64,000 nucleotides of DNA from Acetobacteraceae bacterium (GTDB taxonomy: Bacteria > Pseudomonadota > Alphaproteobacteria > Acetobacterales > Acetobacteraceae): NCBI GenBank assembly GCA_947455205.1, contig CANGNF010000015.1, positions 34,884 through 98,883 on the forward strand, given 5' to 3'. The translations under genes were made by a program, and so were the position numbers. Of this stretch, positions 16,662 through 25,412 are shown piece by piece. Every line of letters starts with the position of its first letter. The stretch's first letter is position 1. The notes beneath the pieces were generated by a model, which was given only the letters and a program-made list of their open reading frames with translations, was not told where the DNA came from and did not search any database.

Positions 16662-17321
16662 ATGGCGAAGATACCCTTCGGCGATGCCGCCAGCCTGAAG
16701 CACCTGCGGCAGGACCCGGTGATGGCCGCCGTGATCAAGCGGATCGGTGCCTGCGACCTGGGCGTTTCCAGCTACGAGCCGTATGAGGCGCTGGTGCGCT
16801 CGATTGCTCACCAGCAGGTGCATGGCAAGGCGGCGGAGGCGGTGCTGGGGCGCTTCGTCGCGCTGTATCCGGGCCTGCCGTTTCCGGCGCCGGAGCTGGT
16901 GCTGGCCACCGAGTTCGACGTGCTGCGCGGCTGCGGGTTTTCCGGCAGCAAGATCGCCGCCATTCGCGACATTGCCGAGAAGAGCGCCGCCGGGCTGGTG
17001 CCGACGCGCAAGGCGGCGCAGCGGCTGAGCGATGCCGAGCTGATCGAGCGGCTGGTGGCGATACGCGGCGTGGGGCGCTGGACGGTGGAGATGCTGCTGA
17101 TCTTCACGCTGGGGCGGCCGGACGTGCTGCCGGTGGACGATTTCGGCGTGCGCGAGGGCTGGAAGCACGCGGCCGGGCTGGAGGCGCAGCCGAAGCCGAA
17201 GGAATTGGCGGCGATTGGGGAAGCCTGGGCGCCGTATCGCAGCACGGCGGCGTGGTATTTGTGGCAGGTAGCGAATGCGGCGAAGGTGAAGCCGGCGGCG
17301 AAGGCCGGCGCGGCGCCTTAA
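16662..17321 (+). CDS. DNA-3-methyladenine glycosylase II family protein (AlkA-like, HhH-GPD)
   Basis: A 219-residue base-excision glycosylase. The helix-hairpin-helix lies at about residues 133-145 (AIRGVGRWTVEML), followed by the GPD region LPVDDFGVREG with the catalytic Asp at D159/D160. The N-terminal part contains SIAHQQVHGKAAEAV, typical of the AlkA/MAG fold. It lacks the extra N-terminal domain of E. coli AlkA, like many short bacterial versions. It removes alkylated purines from DNA. It starts 4 nt after the Bug receptor and its stop overlaps the convergent glycosyltransferase gene by 4 nt. Confidence 0.92.
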   Translation: MAKIPFGDAASLKHLRQDPVMAAVIKRIGACDLGVSSYEPYEALVRSIAHQQVHGKAAEAVLGRFVALYPGLPFPAPELVLATEFDVLRGCGFSGSKIAAIRDIAEKSAAGLVPTRKAAQRLSDAELIERLVAIRGVGRWTVEMLLIFTLGRPDVLPVDDFGVREGWKHAAGLEAQPKPKELAAIGEAWAPYRSTAAWYLWQVANAAKVKPAAKAGAAP

Positions 17322-18187
17322 AGCCGCATCACCCGCATCGGGTCCGCCTTGCCGCGCAGTAGGTCCGCCAACCCCGCCAGGTTGCCGCGGAAGCGACCCC
17401 AGCGGTCCACCCAGGGTTCCGGCGCCGGGCTGCGCAGCAGGTTCATCACGCAATGCCGGGCGATGCTGCGCAGGCCGCGGTTCCAGGGGTAGGTGCCCTT
17501 GCGGCCCAGGTAGACCGGGTTGATGACTTGGCTGTAGCCCAGCCGCACGCCGGAGCCGCGGCCGAATTTCACCCCCAGGTGGACGCCGCGCGCGGTCGGC
17601 AGCCGGCGGATTTCGCCGTGGCGGCCGAGCAGGCGGGTGAAGTCCAGGTCCTCGTACCAGGCGTAGAGCGGCAGGCGTTCATCCACGCGGATGCCGTGGG
17701 CGCGCACGGTGGCCATGCGGACCGCCATGTTGCAGCCATAGCCGTTGAAGGCCGGCACCGGGGCGGGGTCGGCTGGCGGGCGGTCGGCGGCCAGGATCGC
17801 GCGGCCCTCCGCCACCTGCAGGCCGGGGCCCTTGGCGCCATCGGCGATGACCTCTCCCGTTGCCACCACCAGCGCCGGGTTGGCGGTGAAGGCGGCTTCC
17901 AGCGCGGCGAGGTAGCCGGGCTGCGGCAGGAAGTCGTCGTCGAGGAACAGCACCACGTCGCAATCGGCAGCGGCGTCCAGGATGACGTTGCGCTGCTTCG
18001 GCAGGCCGGGGGTGCTGGTGAGGTATTCGGTGCCGGGCCAGGCGCCGTCGCAGCCTTCCACATCCGCCGGCTTGGTGTGGCAGATGATGACGCGGTCCGG
18101 CGCGCGGGTCTGGCGGTGCAGTTCCGCCAGCACCTCCTTCAGCACCACGGCGCGGCCGATGGTGGCGATGCCGATGGCCAGGCGCAT
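17318..18187 (-). CDS. Glycosyltransferase family 2
   Basis: A 289-residue GT-A glycosyltransferase, last gene of the polysaccharide cluster. The N-terminus LAIGIATIGR is the nucleotide-sugar strand; the metal-binding D-x-D equivalent is FLDDDFLPQPG near residue 90. The acceptor-side region WYEDLDFTRLLGRHG follows near 195 and holds the conserved E-D. It should add one sugar to a lipid-linked repeat unit at the cytoplasmic membrane face. The start is ATG 18187, overlapping the upstream stop (TGATG); a GTG at 18190 is also possible. Donor and linkage are unknown. Confidence 0.9.
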   Translation of the reverse strand: MRLAIGIATIGRAVVLKEVLAELHRQTRAPDRVIICHTKPADVEGCDGAWPGTEYLTSTPGLPKQRNVILDAAADCDVVLFLDDDFLPQPGYLAALEAAFTANPALVVATGEVIADGAKGPGLQVAEGRAILAADRPPADPAPVPAFNGYGCNMAVRMATVRAHGIRVDERLPLYAWYEDLDFTRLLGRHGEIRRLPTARGVHLGVKFGRGSGVRLGYSQVINPVYLGRKGTYPWNRGLRSIARHCVMNLLRSPAPEPWVDRWGRFRGNLAGLADLLRGKADPMRVMRL

Positions 18188-19080
18188 CACAGCGGCCCCG
18201 TCAGCGGGTGGTCGGAGCGCATGGGGGAGAGCCGGAAGGGCAGCGGCGCGTCCTTGTGGCGGAAGCCGGCCAGGCGGCCGCGCAGCGTCGCGGCGTAGTA
18301 GCGGGCGGCCAGGAGGTTCAGCTTCAGCGCGCTGAGCAGGATGCCGCCGATGGGACGCACGAAGTAGGGAAGCCAGACGCCCATGCGCACGCCGTGGCGG
18401 CGCAGCACGAAGCCGAGGCCACGGCCATAGGTCTCGGCGCGCTTGGTGGCTTCCGGCGTCAGCCGCTTGTCGGGGTGGATGATGCGGAGTTCGGGGTCGT
18501 AGATCGCCTTCTGCCCGGCGCGGATGCCGCGCAGCACCAGGTCGTTGCCCTCGGCACTGCCCAAGGGCGTGCCGGGGCCGAGCTTTTCATCGAAGCCGCC
18601 GAGGGCCAGCGCGGCGGCGCGGCGCAGGAACAGGTTGAACTCGATGACGCTGGTCCAGACGTTCTCATCCGTGATGGCGCCGCCTTCCTGCCGCCAGCGG
18701 CCGGAGCCGAGGCCGCCTTCAGGCGATGCGGCGGGGCCGGTGAGGATCTGCAGCCGGATGTCGTAGCCGAAGGCGGCGTCCACCAGGTCCAACACGCCGG
18801 GCGGCAGGATGCAGTCGTCATCCGGGAATGCGACGATGCCGCCGCGCGCCAGGCCGAGGCCCAGGTTGCGCGCGTGGTTGGCGTTCAGCACGCTGCTGCG
18901 CTGCCAGAACAGCGGGAATTTCTGCACGTAGCGAGTGATGACCTCCGCCAGGCGCTCATCCTCGTTCTGGTCGACGACGATGACCTCGAAATCCGTGCGG
19001 CCCTGGGCCAGCAGGCTGGCGAAGAGCTCGTCCAGTTCGCGCACGCGGCCGCGCGTGGCGACGATGAGGGAGAACCTCAT
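18187..19080 (-). CDS. Glycosyltransferase family 2
   Basis: A 297-residue GT2 enzyme. It begins FSLIVATRGR, with the nucleotide-binding VVDQNEDERL near residue 36 and the metal site VAFPDDDCILPPG near 89. A conserved GNDLVLRGIRAGQ segment follows near 200. It is distinct in sequence from its downstream neighbour, so the pair probably adds different sugars. Its start overlaps the stop of the family-4 transferase by 4 nt (ATGA), and its stop overlaps the next gene, consistent with a tightly coupled operon. Confidence 0.9.
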   Translation of the reverse strand: MRFSLIVATRGRVRELDELFASLLAQGRTDFEVIVVDQNEDERLAEVITRYVQKFPLFWQRSSVLNANHARNLGLGLARGGIVAFPDDDCILPPGVLDLVDAAFGYDIRLQILTGPAASPEGGLGSGRWRQEGGAITDENVWTSVIEFNLFLRRAAALALGGFDEKLGPGTPLGSAEGNDLVLRGIRAGQKAIYDPELRIIHPDKRLTPEATKRAETYGRGLGFVLRRHGVRMGVWLPYFVRPIGGILLSALKLNLLAARYYAATLRGRLAGFRHKDAPLPFRLSPMRSDHPLTGPL

Positions 19081-20174
19081 GCCGGACGCTCGGCCACGGC
19101 CTGGATGGCCGTGCGGAAGGCGGCTTCCGAGAAGCGTTCGGCGTTGGCGCGGCAGGCGGCGGGGGAAAGCTGCATGGTGGTGAAGTGCTGCACGGCATCG
19201 CAGAGCGAATCAACCGTTTGGTGCGGGAACAGCACGCCGGTTTCGCCCGGCAGCACGATGTCCACGGCGCCGCCCTTGCCGAAGGCGATGACCGGCGTGC
19301 CGCAGGCCTGAGCCTCCACCGTGGCGATGCCGAAGTCTTCCTCGGCGGCGAAGACGCAGGCGCGGGCGGTCTGGGTCAGTTGCACCAGCTCGGCCTGCGG
19401 CACGCGGCCGCGGAGTTCAATGTTCGGGGCGCCTTTCGCGGCGGCCTGGACGAGCGGCAGCGACGGGCCGTCGCCGCAGATGACCAGGCGGTGCTGCGGC
19501 ATGCGGGCGAAGGCCTCGGCGACCAGCTCGATCCGCTTGTACGGCACCATGCGGGAGGCGATGAGGAAGTGGTCCTGCTTGGCCTGGTGCAGGGTGAAGC
19601 GGTCGGTATCGACCGGGGGGAAGACCACCTCGGCGTCGCGGCGCCAGCATTTGCGGATGCGCTCGGCGATGTAGCTGCTGTTGGCCAGCAGCACGTCCGG
19701 CCGCGCCGCCGAGAGCTGGTCCCAGGCGCGCAGCTTGTGCAGCAACCAGCGCGTGTAGGCGCCCTTCAGGCCGCGTTCGAGGTTCGCTTGCCGCAGGTAC
19801 TGGTGCTGCAGGTCCCAGGCGTAGCGCATGGGGGAATGCACGTAGCTGATGTGGCGCTGGCCCGGGCCGGTCAGCACGCCCTTGGCGACGGCGTGCGACG
19901 ACGAGACGATGAGGTCATAGGCGCTGAGGTCGAATTGCTCGATCGCCATGGGCATGAGCCCGAGATACCAGCGGAACCGCTTGGCCGCGCCCGGCAGGCG
20001 CTGGATGAAGCTGGTGCGGACCGGGCGGTTGCCCAGCCAGCCGCGCTCGGCCGGCGGCATGAAGTCGCAGACGACATGCAGGTCGGCGTCCGGCCAGATC
20101 TTCAGGAACTGCTCGACCACGCGCTCGGAGCCGGCGTAGCTGTCCAGCCATTCGTGGATGATCGCGACCTTCAT
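19077..20174 (-). CDS. Glycosyltransferase family 4
   Basis: A 365-residue GT-B transferase. The N-terminal domain opens MKVAIIHEWLDSYAGSERV, and the C-terminal domain has SRMVPYKRIELVAEAF, VICGDGPSL, and the retaining-GT4 E-x7-E motif in EEDFGIATVEAQACGTPV. The FSYVHSPMRYAWDL-like segment is frequent in mannosyl- or fucosyl-transferases of exopolysaccharide loci. The ATG at 20174 is chosen because it starts the first Rossmann strand and overlaps the upstream stop (ATGA); the open frame extends further upstream without family similarity. Confidence 0.92.
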   Translation of the reverse strand: MKVAIIHEWLDSYAGSERVVEQFLKIWPDADLHVVCDFMPPAERGWLGNRPVRTSFIQRLPGAAKRFRWYLGLMPMAIEQFDLSAYDLIVSSSHAVAKGVLTGPGQRHISYVHSPMRYAWDLQHQYLRQANLERGLKGAYTRWLLHKLRAWDQLSAARPDVLLANSSYIAERIRKCWRRDAEVVFPPVDTDRFTLHQAKQDHFLIASRMVPYKRIELVAEAFARMPQHRLVICGDGPSLPLVQAAAKGAPNIELRGRVPQAELVQLTQTARACVFAAEEDFGIATVEAQACGTPVIAFGKGGAVDIVLPGETGVLFPHQTVDSLCDAVQHFTTMQLSPAACRANAERFSEAAFRTAIQAVAERPA

Positions 20175-21229
20175 GCGGATGCTTCCAGGTGGCGCAGCAG
20201 GGCGCGGGCGCCGTTGGGCCAGGTGTAGCGCTGGGCTTGGGCCGCGCCGCGTTGGCGCAGCGTCTCGGCCAGCGCAGGCGTGTCCAGCAGCTGCGTCAGC
20301 GCGGCGGCCAGGGTGGCAGGCTGGGCCGGGTCGAACCACAGGGCGGCGTCGCCGCAGACCTCGGGCAGGGAGCCGGCCTTGGCCGCCAGCACCGGGCAAT
20401 GGCAGTTGAAGGCTTCCATGGGCGGCAGGCCAAAGCCTTCATAGCGGCTGGGGAAGATCAGGCAGAGCGCGTTTTCATACAGCGCGCGGAGTTCGGCGTC
20501 GGAGACGCGGCCGAGTTGGACCACGGCGGCGCCCTCAGCGGCCTCGGCGCCGGCGAAGACCGCGCCGCCACCGCCCACCGCGGCCAGCTTGCAGCCGCGC
20601 GCGGCCAGCAGCGCGGCGGCCTGGCCCTGGCCGCCGAGGTTCTTGTGCGCGGCGCGGTTGCCGACGTTCAGCGCGTAGCGCTGCGGCGCCAAGCCGTACT
20701 TCGCCAGCACGGCCAGGTCGGCCGGCTCACGCAGGATGTGCTCGCCGCCCTCCCCCACCACGCCGATGCGATCCGCCGCGATGCCGAGGTGGTGGGCGAT
20801 GCGGCCGCGCGAGAATTCGGAGACGGTAAGGATGCGGGCGCCGCGCCAGGCCAGGACGTGGTGCATCAGGCGATACCAGGCGCGGAACTGCCAGGAATAG
20901 CTCTCCGGCGTGTCGAAGACGCCGGCATCGTGGATGACCACGGCCTGGCGGCGGCCGGCCAGCAGCGGCGCGGTGTTGCCCAGGTTGACCAGGGTGCGGC
21001 CGGCCAGCGCGCGGGGCAGCTCGGCCTGTTCCCACAGCTGGCCGCCGCGGCTGCCGACGCGCTGGCTGGGCAGCGGCCAAGGCGGCTCCGGCGCGGCGGC
21101 GGGCAGCAGCAGCGTCGGGCGCGGCGCCTCGGCCAGCGCGGCCCAGGCGGCGGTGATCTCGGTGGCGAAGCGCTGCACGCCGGAGAAGCGCTGGCCGACG
21201 AAGCGGCCGTTCAGGGCAAGCGGCATCAT
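20171..21229 (-). CDS. Glycosyltransferase family 4
   Basis: A 352-residue GT-B transferase. It begins PLALNGRFVGQRFSGVQRFATE, where the G-V-Q-R segment is typical of GT4 acceptor domains. The C-terminal half contains LNVGNRAAHKNL, VSDAELRALYENALCLIFPS and the E-x7-E region YEGFGLPPMEAFNCHCPV. It is probably one step of the repeat-unit assembly. The start ATG at 21229 overlaps the flippase stop (ATGA); the second Met three bases on is also possible. The longer open frame upstream runs antisense-like through the flippase and is not coding here. Confidence 0.92.
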   Translation of the reverse strand: MMPLALNGRFVGQRFSGVQRFATEITAAWAALAEAPRPTLLLPAAAPEPPWPLPSQRVGSRGGQLWEQAELPRALAGRTLVNLGNTAPLLAGRRQAVVIHDAGVFDTPESYSWQFRAWYRLMHHVLAWRGARILTVSEFSRGRIAHHLGIAADRIGVVGEGGEHILREPADLAVLAKYGLAPQRYALNVGNRAAHKNLGGQGQAAALLAARGCKLAAVGGGGAVFAGAEAAEGAAVVQLGRVSDAELRALYENALCLIFPSRYEGFGLPPMEAFNCHCPVLAAKAGSLPEVCGDAALWFDPAQPATLAAALTQLLDTPALAETLRQRGAAQAQRYTWPNGARALLRHLEASA

Positions 21230-22734
21230 GCGGCGGCGGCCTTCAGGCGCAGTTTCGTGAGTGCCTGGTTGCGCTCGGCCGGGGTGACGGCGCGCCAGAG
21301 CGTCACCGCGAAGCCGAGGAGCGCCAGGGCGGCGGCGGCGGCCTCCAGCAGCGGCACGTCGCGCAGCGCGGCCACCGCGACCAGGCCGGCGCCGGCGATG
21401 AGCAGCGGCGGCAGCAACTGCCGCGCGGCGGGGGTGGAACCGGGGTAGGCGCGGGCGCCGAGCCAGAGCTTGGCGGCGCAATCGGTGGCGGCGCGCAGTG
21501 CCCAGACCGCGGCGGCGCCCTCGATACCGAAGCCGAGCCAGAGCGCGGCGGCGGAGAGCGGCAGGAAGGTGACCGCCAGCCCCAGGCCCAGCCGCGCGGT
21601 CAGGTCCGGGCGGCCGATGGCGTCGATCAGCGCATTGGGGGCGAAGGCGACGCAGCTGAACAGGATGCCGACGCCGAGGATGCGCAGCACGGTGCCGCCG
21701 CCCTCGGCGAAGCTGGCGCCGAGCCAGAGGCGCAGCAGCAGCTCGGCGCCGCCGACCAGCACCAGGCAGGCGGGGAAGACCAGGCTGAGGATGATCAGCG
21801 CGCCGCGGCGGAGGACGGCGGCGGCGCGGGCGGGGTCGGTGGCGAAGCTGGCGGCCAGCGCGGGCAGCAGGGTCTGCGCCACCGCCACGGGCAGGATCCA
21901 CATCCGCAGCACCAGGTCCAGCGGGGTGGAGTAGTAGGCCACGGCGGCCAGCGACAGCAGCGCGCCGATCAGGAAGCGGTCGGCGTAGAGCAGCACCTGG
22001 GACAGCGTGCCGGAGAAGGTCATCCAGCCGCCGAGCTTCAGCAGCGGCACCACCAGCCGCAGGCGCAGGCCGCGCAGGGTGAAGCCGGGCAGCAGCGGGC
22101 GGGCCAGCCAGGCATAGGACAGCGTGTTGGCCAGCCGGCAGGCCACCAGCGCCAGCATCACGCCGGCCAGGTTGTCCCACACCAGCAGCACCAGCACGGG
22201 GCCGAGGTAATAGAAGATCGAGACGGGGATGCTGACCAGGTTGGCGGCGCGAAACTTGTGCCAGGCGGCCAGCACACCCCAGAGCGCGGCATTCAGCACC
22301 ACCAGCGGGGCCGCGGCCACCAGCACGCGCATGGCGTCGATGGCCTGCTGCTGCAGGGCGGGGGGCACGTTGAGGACGCGCTCCACCAGCAGCGGGATGG
22401 CGCCGAAGAGGAGCGCGGCGGCGAGCGCCGAGAAGCCGGTCAGCGCGACCAGGGCGGCGGCGACCAGGGCGGGCGCCTCGGCCATGTCGTCGCGGCCCAT
22501 GCGTTCGGCCAGCGCGCGGGTCAGCGCCTGGCCGACGCCGAAATCGAACACGCCGAAGACGCCGAACATGGCCAGCGCCAGGGTGAACAGGCCCCAGCGC
22601 TCCACGCCCAGTTGCGTGACCAGGATGGGGGTGAGCACCAGGGCGACCGCCAGCGGCAGGCCGCGGCCGAGCAGGTTCCAGACCACGCCGCCCAGAAGCT
22701 GGCGGTCGCGCGGCGCGGTGGCGGGGGTGCTCAT
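21226..22734 (-). CDS. Wzx-like lipopolysaccharide/exopolysaccharide flippase
   Basis: A 502-residue membrane protein of the MATE/Wzx (MVF) superfamily with about 12-14 hydrophobic segments. The N-terminus GVVWNLLGRGLPLAVALVLTPILV and the early GLFTLALAMFGVFGVFDFG are typical of polysaccharide flippases. It would move undecaprenyl-linked oligosaccharide across the inner membrane. It heads a coupled group of five genes (flippase, two GT4, two GT2). No Wzy polymerase or Wzz/Wza genes are visible in the window. The upstream 100 nt contain a strong terminator for the preceding gene. Confidence 0.9.
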   Translation of the reverse strand: MSTPATAPRDRQLLGGVVWNLLGRGLPLAVALVLTPILVTQLGVERWGLFTLALAMFGVFGVFDFGVGQALTRALAERMGRDDMAEAPALVAAALVALTGFSALAAALLFGAIPLLVERVLNVPPALQQQAIDAMRVLVAAAPLVVLNAALWGVLAAWHKFRAANLVSIPVSIFYYLGPVLVLLVWDNLAGVMLALVACRLANTLSYAWLARPLLPGFTLRGLRLRLVVPLLKLGGWMTFSGTLSQVLLYADRFLIGALLSLAAVAYYSTPLDLVLRMWILPVAVAQTLLPALAASFATDPARAAAVLRRGALIILSLVFPACLVLVGGAELLLRLWLGASFAEGGGTVLRILGVGILFSCVAFAPNALIDAIGRPDLTARLGLGLAVTFLPLSAAALWLGFGIEGAAAVWALRAATDCAAKLWLGARAYPGSTPAARQLLPPLLIAGAGLVAVAALRDVPLLEAAAAALALLGFAVTLWRAVTPAERNQALTKLRLKAAAA

Positions 22735-22774
22735 GCGGGTGCTTCTAGCCGAGAATCGGCGGCGGGGACGGGCA

Positions 22775-22806
22775 GAAAAAAGGCCCGCCCGTTGCGGGGC
22801 GGGCCT
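22775..22806 (-). terminator. Rho-independent terminator after the priming sugar transferase
   Basis: A perfect 10-bp stem (22781-22790 with 22797-22806) and 6-nt loop, followed on the minus strand by a run of six to seven T. It is the only canonical intrinsic terminator I find in the window. It lies 28 nt past the stop of the sugar transferase and 41 nt before the flippase start, so it separates or attenuates the two parts of the polysaccharide cluster. Confidence 0.85.
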
Positions 22807-22833
22807 GGGCCGGGGGCGGTGCCTCGGCCGGGT

Positions 22834-23628
22834 TCAGCAGGCGCCGCGGCGGGAGAGGACGGCGACCGGGGTGCGCAGCAGGATGCGGATGTCGGCCAGC
22901 AGGCTGGGGCTGGTGACATAGGCCACGTCCAGTTCCACGCGCTGGCGGTAGCTGGTCTCGCTGCGGCCACTGACCTGCCACAGGCCGGTGATGCCGGGGC
23001 GCACCGTGGCGTAGTGGGCGGCGGCGGCGCCGTAGTACTGCTCCAGCTCGCTGGCGGTGACCGGGCGGGGGCCGACCAGGCTCATCTCGCCCTTCAGGAC
23101 GTTGATCAGCTGCGGCAGCTCATCCAGGCTGGTCTTGCGCAGGATGCGGCCGACCCAGGTGATGCGCGGGTCGTTCTTCAGCTTGCGGGTGGCGTCCCAT
23201 TCGGCACGGGCCTGCGGGTCGCTGGCCAGCAGGGCTTCCAGGCGGGCCTGGCTGTCCATGACCATGGAGCGGAACTTGAGGCAGCCGAACAGCTTGCCGC
23301 CGCGGCCGACGCGGGGATGGGCATAGAAGGCCTTGCCGCCATCCATGCGGACCAGCAGCGCCAGCAGCAGGAAGGCAGGGCCCAGCAGCAGCAGCAGCGC
23401 GCCGGCGCCCATCAGGTCCAGCGTGCGCTTGGCCAGCGGGCGCAGCACCTCCGCCAGCGGGGGCTGGTTCAGGCCGTGGGCGGCATCCAGCGCGGCGCTG
23501 GCCTCCGGCGAGGCCATCCGCAGCATCGGCAGGTCCTGCATCAGCGCGCCAGCCAGGCTGCGCGCCACCCGCGTGCTGCGCGGCGTGGTGTCAGGACGGA
23601 AGCCATGGAGCGAATCCATGCCGGGCAT
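22834..23628 (-). CDS. Undecaprenyl-phosphate sugar phosphotransferase (priming glycosyltransferase, WcaJ/RfbP family)
   Basis: A 264-residue bacterial sugar transferase. It transfers a sugar-1-phosphate from a UDP-sugar to undecaprenyl phosphate, the first step of repeat-unit synthesis. After an N-terminal region of about 65 residues comes RPLAKRTLDLMGAGALL with a membrane hairpin, then VGRGGKLFGCLKFRSM, RILRKTSLDELPQLINV (catalytic D-E), SLVGPRP and RPGITGLWQVSGRS, all family hallmarks. It is shorter than WcaJ and lacks its multi-span N-domain, so it is the catalytic-only type. The 5-prime leader contains possible hairpins. Confidence 0.93.
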   Translation of the reverse strand: MPGMDSLHGFRPDTTPRSTRVARSLAGALMQDLPMLRMASPEASAALDAAHGLNQPPLAEVLRPLAKRTLDLMGAGALLLLLGPAFLLLALLVRMDGGKAFYAHPRVGRGGKLFGCLKFRSMVMDSQARLEALLASDPQARAEWDATRKLKNDPRITWVGRILRKTSLDELPQLINVLKGEMSLVGPRPVTASELEQYYGAAAAHYATVRPGITGLWQVSGRSETSYRQRVELDVAYVTSPSLLADIRILLRTPVAVLSRRGAC

Positions 23629-23956
23629 CGGAGAACCTCTGCGTATCCCGGGGCCTGGGGAGGATGGGGCACCGGCTCATGTCCATCGCCCTTGGGGTGC
23701 CGGATGCCGGCTGGACCCCTTAGGCATGGGGACAATCGCCCCCAGCGGCGACGGAAGTGCGACCGGGTTGCGGCGTAATTAAGGCATCGACACCTGCGGA
23801 TGCGGCGGCCCAAGCGCGTTGCGGTTGCGCCCCGGTGCCTTGCCAGCCGGGACCACTGGGCCTTCACTGGTCGGGCTGGCTGCGGGCGAGGAACAGGATG
23901 ATGGCGCAAGTGGTTGATTCAGTGGCGGTAGCCTTGCAGGCCGCGGGGCGCCGGGC
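23629..23956. other. Divergent intergenic region with hairpins
   Basis: A gene-free 328-bp region between the sugar transferase (minus) and an amidohydrolase (plus). It holds two inverted repeats: 23694-23719 (GGGGT-GCCGG, ATG loop, CCGGC-tgg-ACCCC) and 23727-23744 (TGGGG, 7 nt, CCCCCA). Both would lie in the leader of the polysaccharide gene. A short AT-rich patch (GTAATTAAGG near 23775-23784) could hold a promoter. A 67-codon open frame at 23757-23960 has no plausible features. No operator could be assigned. Confidence 0.4.
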
Positions 23957-25339
23957 ATGAGCACGCTGATCCATGACGCCACCATCGTCACCGGGGATGC
24001 GGCGGAGACGCTGCATTTCGACGCCGGGATCCTGCTGGAAAATGGCCGGGTGGCGGCGATGGGGCCAAGCGCGGCGCTGCGTGCGGCGCATCCGGCGGCA
24101 AGCCTGGTGGATGGGCGCGGCCGGCTGGTTATGCCCGGCTTCGCCAATATCCACACCCACCTGCACATGACCCTGGCGCGCGGCGTGTTCGAGGATCTCT
24201 CGCCGCCGCACAAGCCGCCCTTCGAGGGCGGGCTCTCGCCGCTGCCCTTGCCGCCGGTGAGCGCCGAGGAGAACACCGTGATGGTGCAGCTGGGGCTGCT
24301 GGAGGCGATTCGCTGCGGCACCACGGCGCTGCTGGAGGATGCCGCGCATAACGAATGGGCGGCGCCGGCCATCGCGGCTTCCGGCCTGCGGGTCTGCATG
24401 GCGGAGCGTACCTGGGACCGCCAGGGCGGCGGCATCGGCGACCCCGCCCCCTTCGTGCGGAACCAGGCGACGGGGGATGCGGGGCTGGAGCGGATCCAGC
24501 GGCTGCACAGCGCCTGGCACGGCAAGGCGGGCGGGCGGATCACCGTCGGGGCCTCGGCCTGGGCGCCGGACATGTGCAGCCCGGAGCTGCTGATGCAGGT
24601 GCGGGCGATGCAGCAGAAGCTGGAGACCATCTGCACCATCCACCTGAACCAGATCTGGGGCGAGGTGGCGGCGGTGCAGGCGCACCGGGGCATGCTGCCG
24701 ACCGAGTTCCTGGACAGCATCGGCTTCCTGCATGACCGCCTGGTGTGCGCGCATTGCCGCTGCATGCAGCACAGCGAGGAGAAGCTGCTGGGGAAGGCGC
24801 GGGTGAACGTGTCGTTCAACTCCGCCATCGCGGCGCGGCGCGGGTTGTCGCCGCGGGTTTCCGTGCTGAAGGCCGAGGGCTGCAACATCGGCATGGGCAG
24901 CGACAACATGGCCGAGGACATGGTGGAGGTGATGCGCACCGGGCTGTTCATGGAACGCGTGCGGCGCGAGGACGGGCGCGAGCCGCGGCCGGAGGAGGCG
25001 CATGCCTGGGCGACGCGCGGCGGCTATGCCGCGATGGGCGTCAAGGATGGCGGCTGGCTGGCGGTGGGCAACCAGGCGGACCTGATCATGGTGCGGGCGG
25101 ACCGGGCCCATATGGTGCCGATGCTGCGGCCGGTTTCCACCTGGCTGCACCAGGGCCAGCCCAGCGACGTGACCGATGTGATGGTGGCCGGCGACTGGGT
25201 GATGCGCGACGGGCGCATTGTGACCATGGACGAGGAAGCCATCGTGGCCGAGGCGCAGCGCATTGGCGTGCGGGCCTGGGGCAAGCTGTTCGCGACGCGG
25301 CCGGATTTGGCCAAGCCGGAAGGGTTCGTGCCGGTCTGA
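23957..25339 (+). CDS. Amidohydrolase-superfamily deaminase (AtzB/TrzN/8-oxoguanine deaminase-like)
   Basis: A 460-residue metal-dependent hydrolase. Zinc ligands appear in FANIHTHLHM (H66, H68), with the third His likely in CTIHLNQIWGE near residue 221, and a further metal Asp in GMGSDNMAE near 315. The HCRCMQHSEEKLLG segment near 263 matches the deaminase/TrzN subgroup. These enzymes deaminate or dechlorinate purine, pyrimidine or triazine rings. The gene is followed 73 nt later by a family-5 solute-binding protein, so an imported N-heterocycle or amide is a reasonable but unproven substrate. Confidence 0.88.
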   Translation: MSTLIHDATIVTGDAAETLHFDAGILLENGRVAAMGPSAALRAAHPAASLVDGRGRLVMPGFANIHTHLHMTLARGVFEDLSPPHKPPFEGGLSPLPLPPVSAEENTVMVQLGLLEAIRCGTTALLEDAAHNEWAAPAIAASGLRVCMAERTWDRQGGGIGDPAPFVRNQATGDAGLERIQRLHSAWHGKAGGRITVGASAWAPDMCSPELLMQVRAMQQKLETICTIHLNQIWGEVAAVQAHRGMLPTEFLDSIGFLHDRLVCAHCRCMQHSEEKLLGKARVNVSFNSAIAARRGLSPRVSVLKAEGCNIGMGSDNMAEDMVEVMRTGLFMERVRREDGREPRPEEAHAWATRGGYAAMGVKDGGWLAVGNQADLIMVRADRAHMVPMLRPVSTWLHQGQPSDVTDVMVAGDWVMRDGRIVTMDEEAIVAEAQRIGVRAWGKLFATRPDLAKPEGFVPV

Positions 25340-25412
25340 TCGCGGTGGCCTGGACCGGCGCCGCTCCAGGCACCGATATTGCAGGCGTGGGGACGACACA
25401 GGAGAGACCGCC

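Noticed and set aside
23757..23960. 67-codon plus-strand open frame in the divergent intergenic region
   Set aside because: No ribosome-binding site, no leader or domain, and it overlaps the start of the amidohydrolase.
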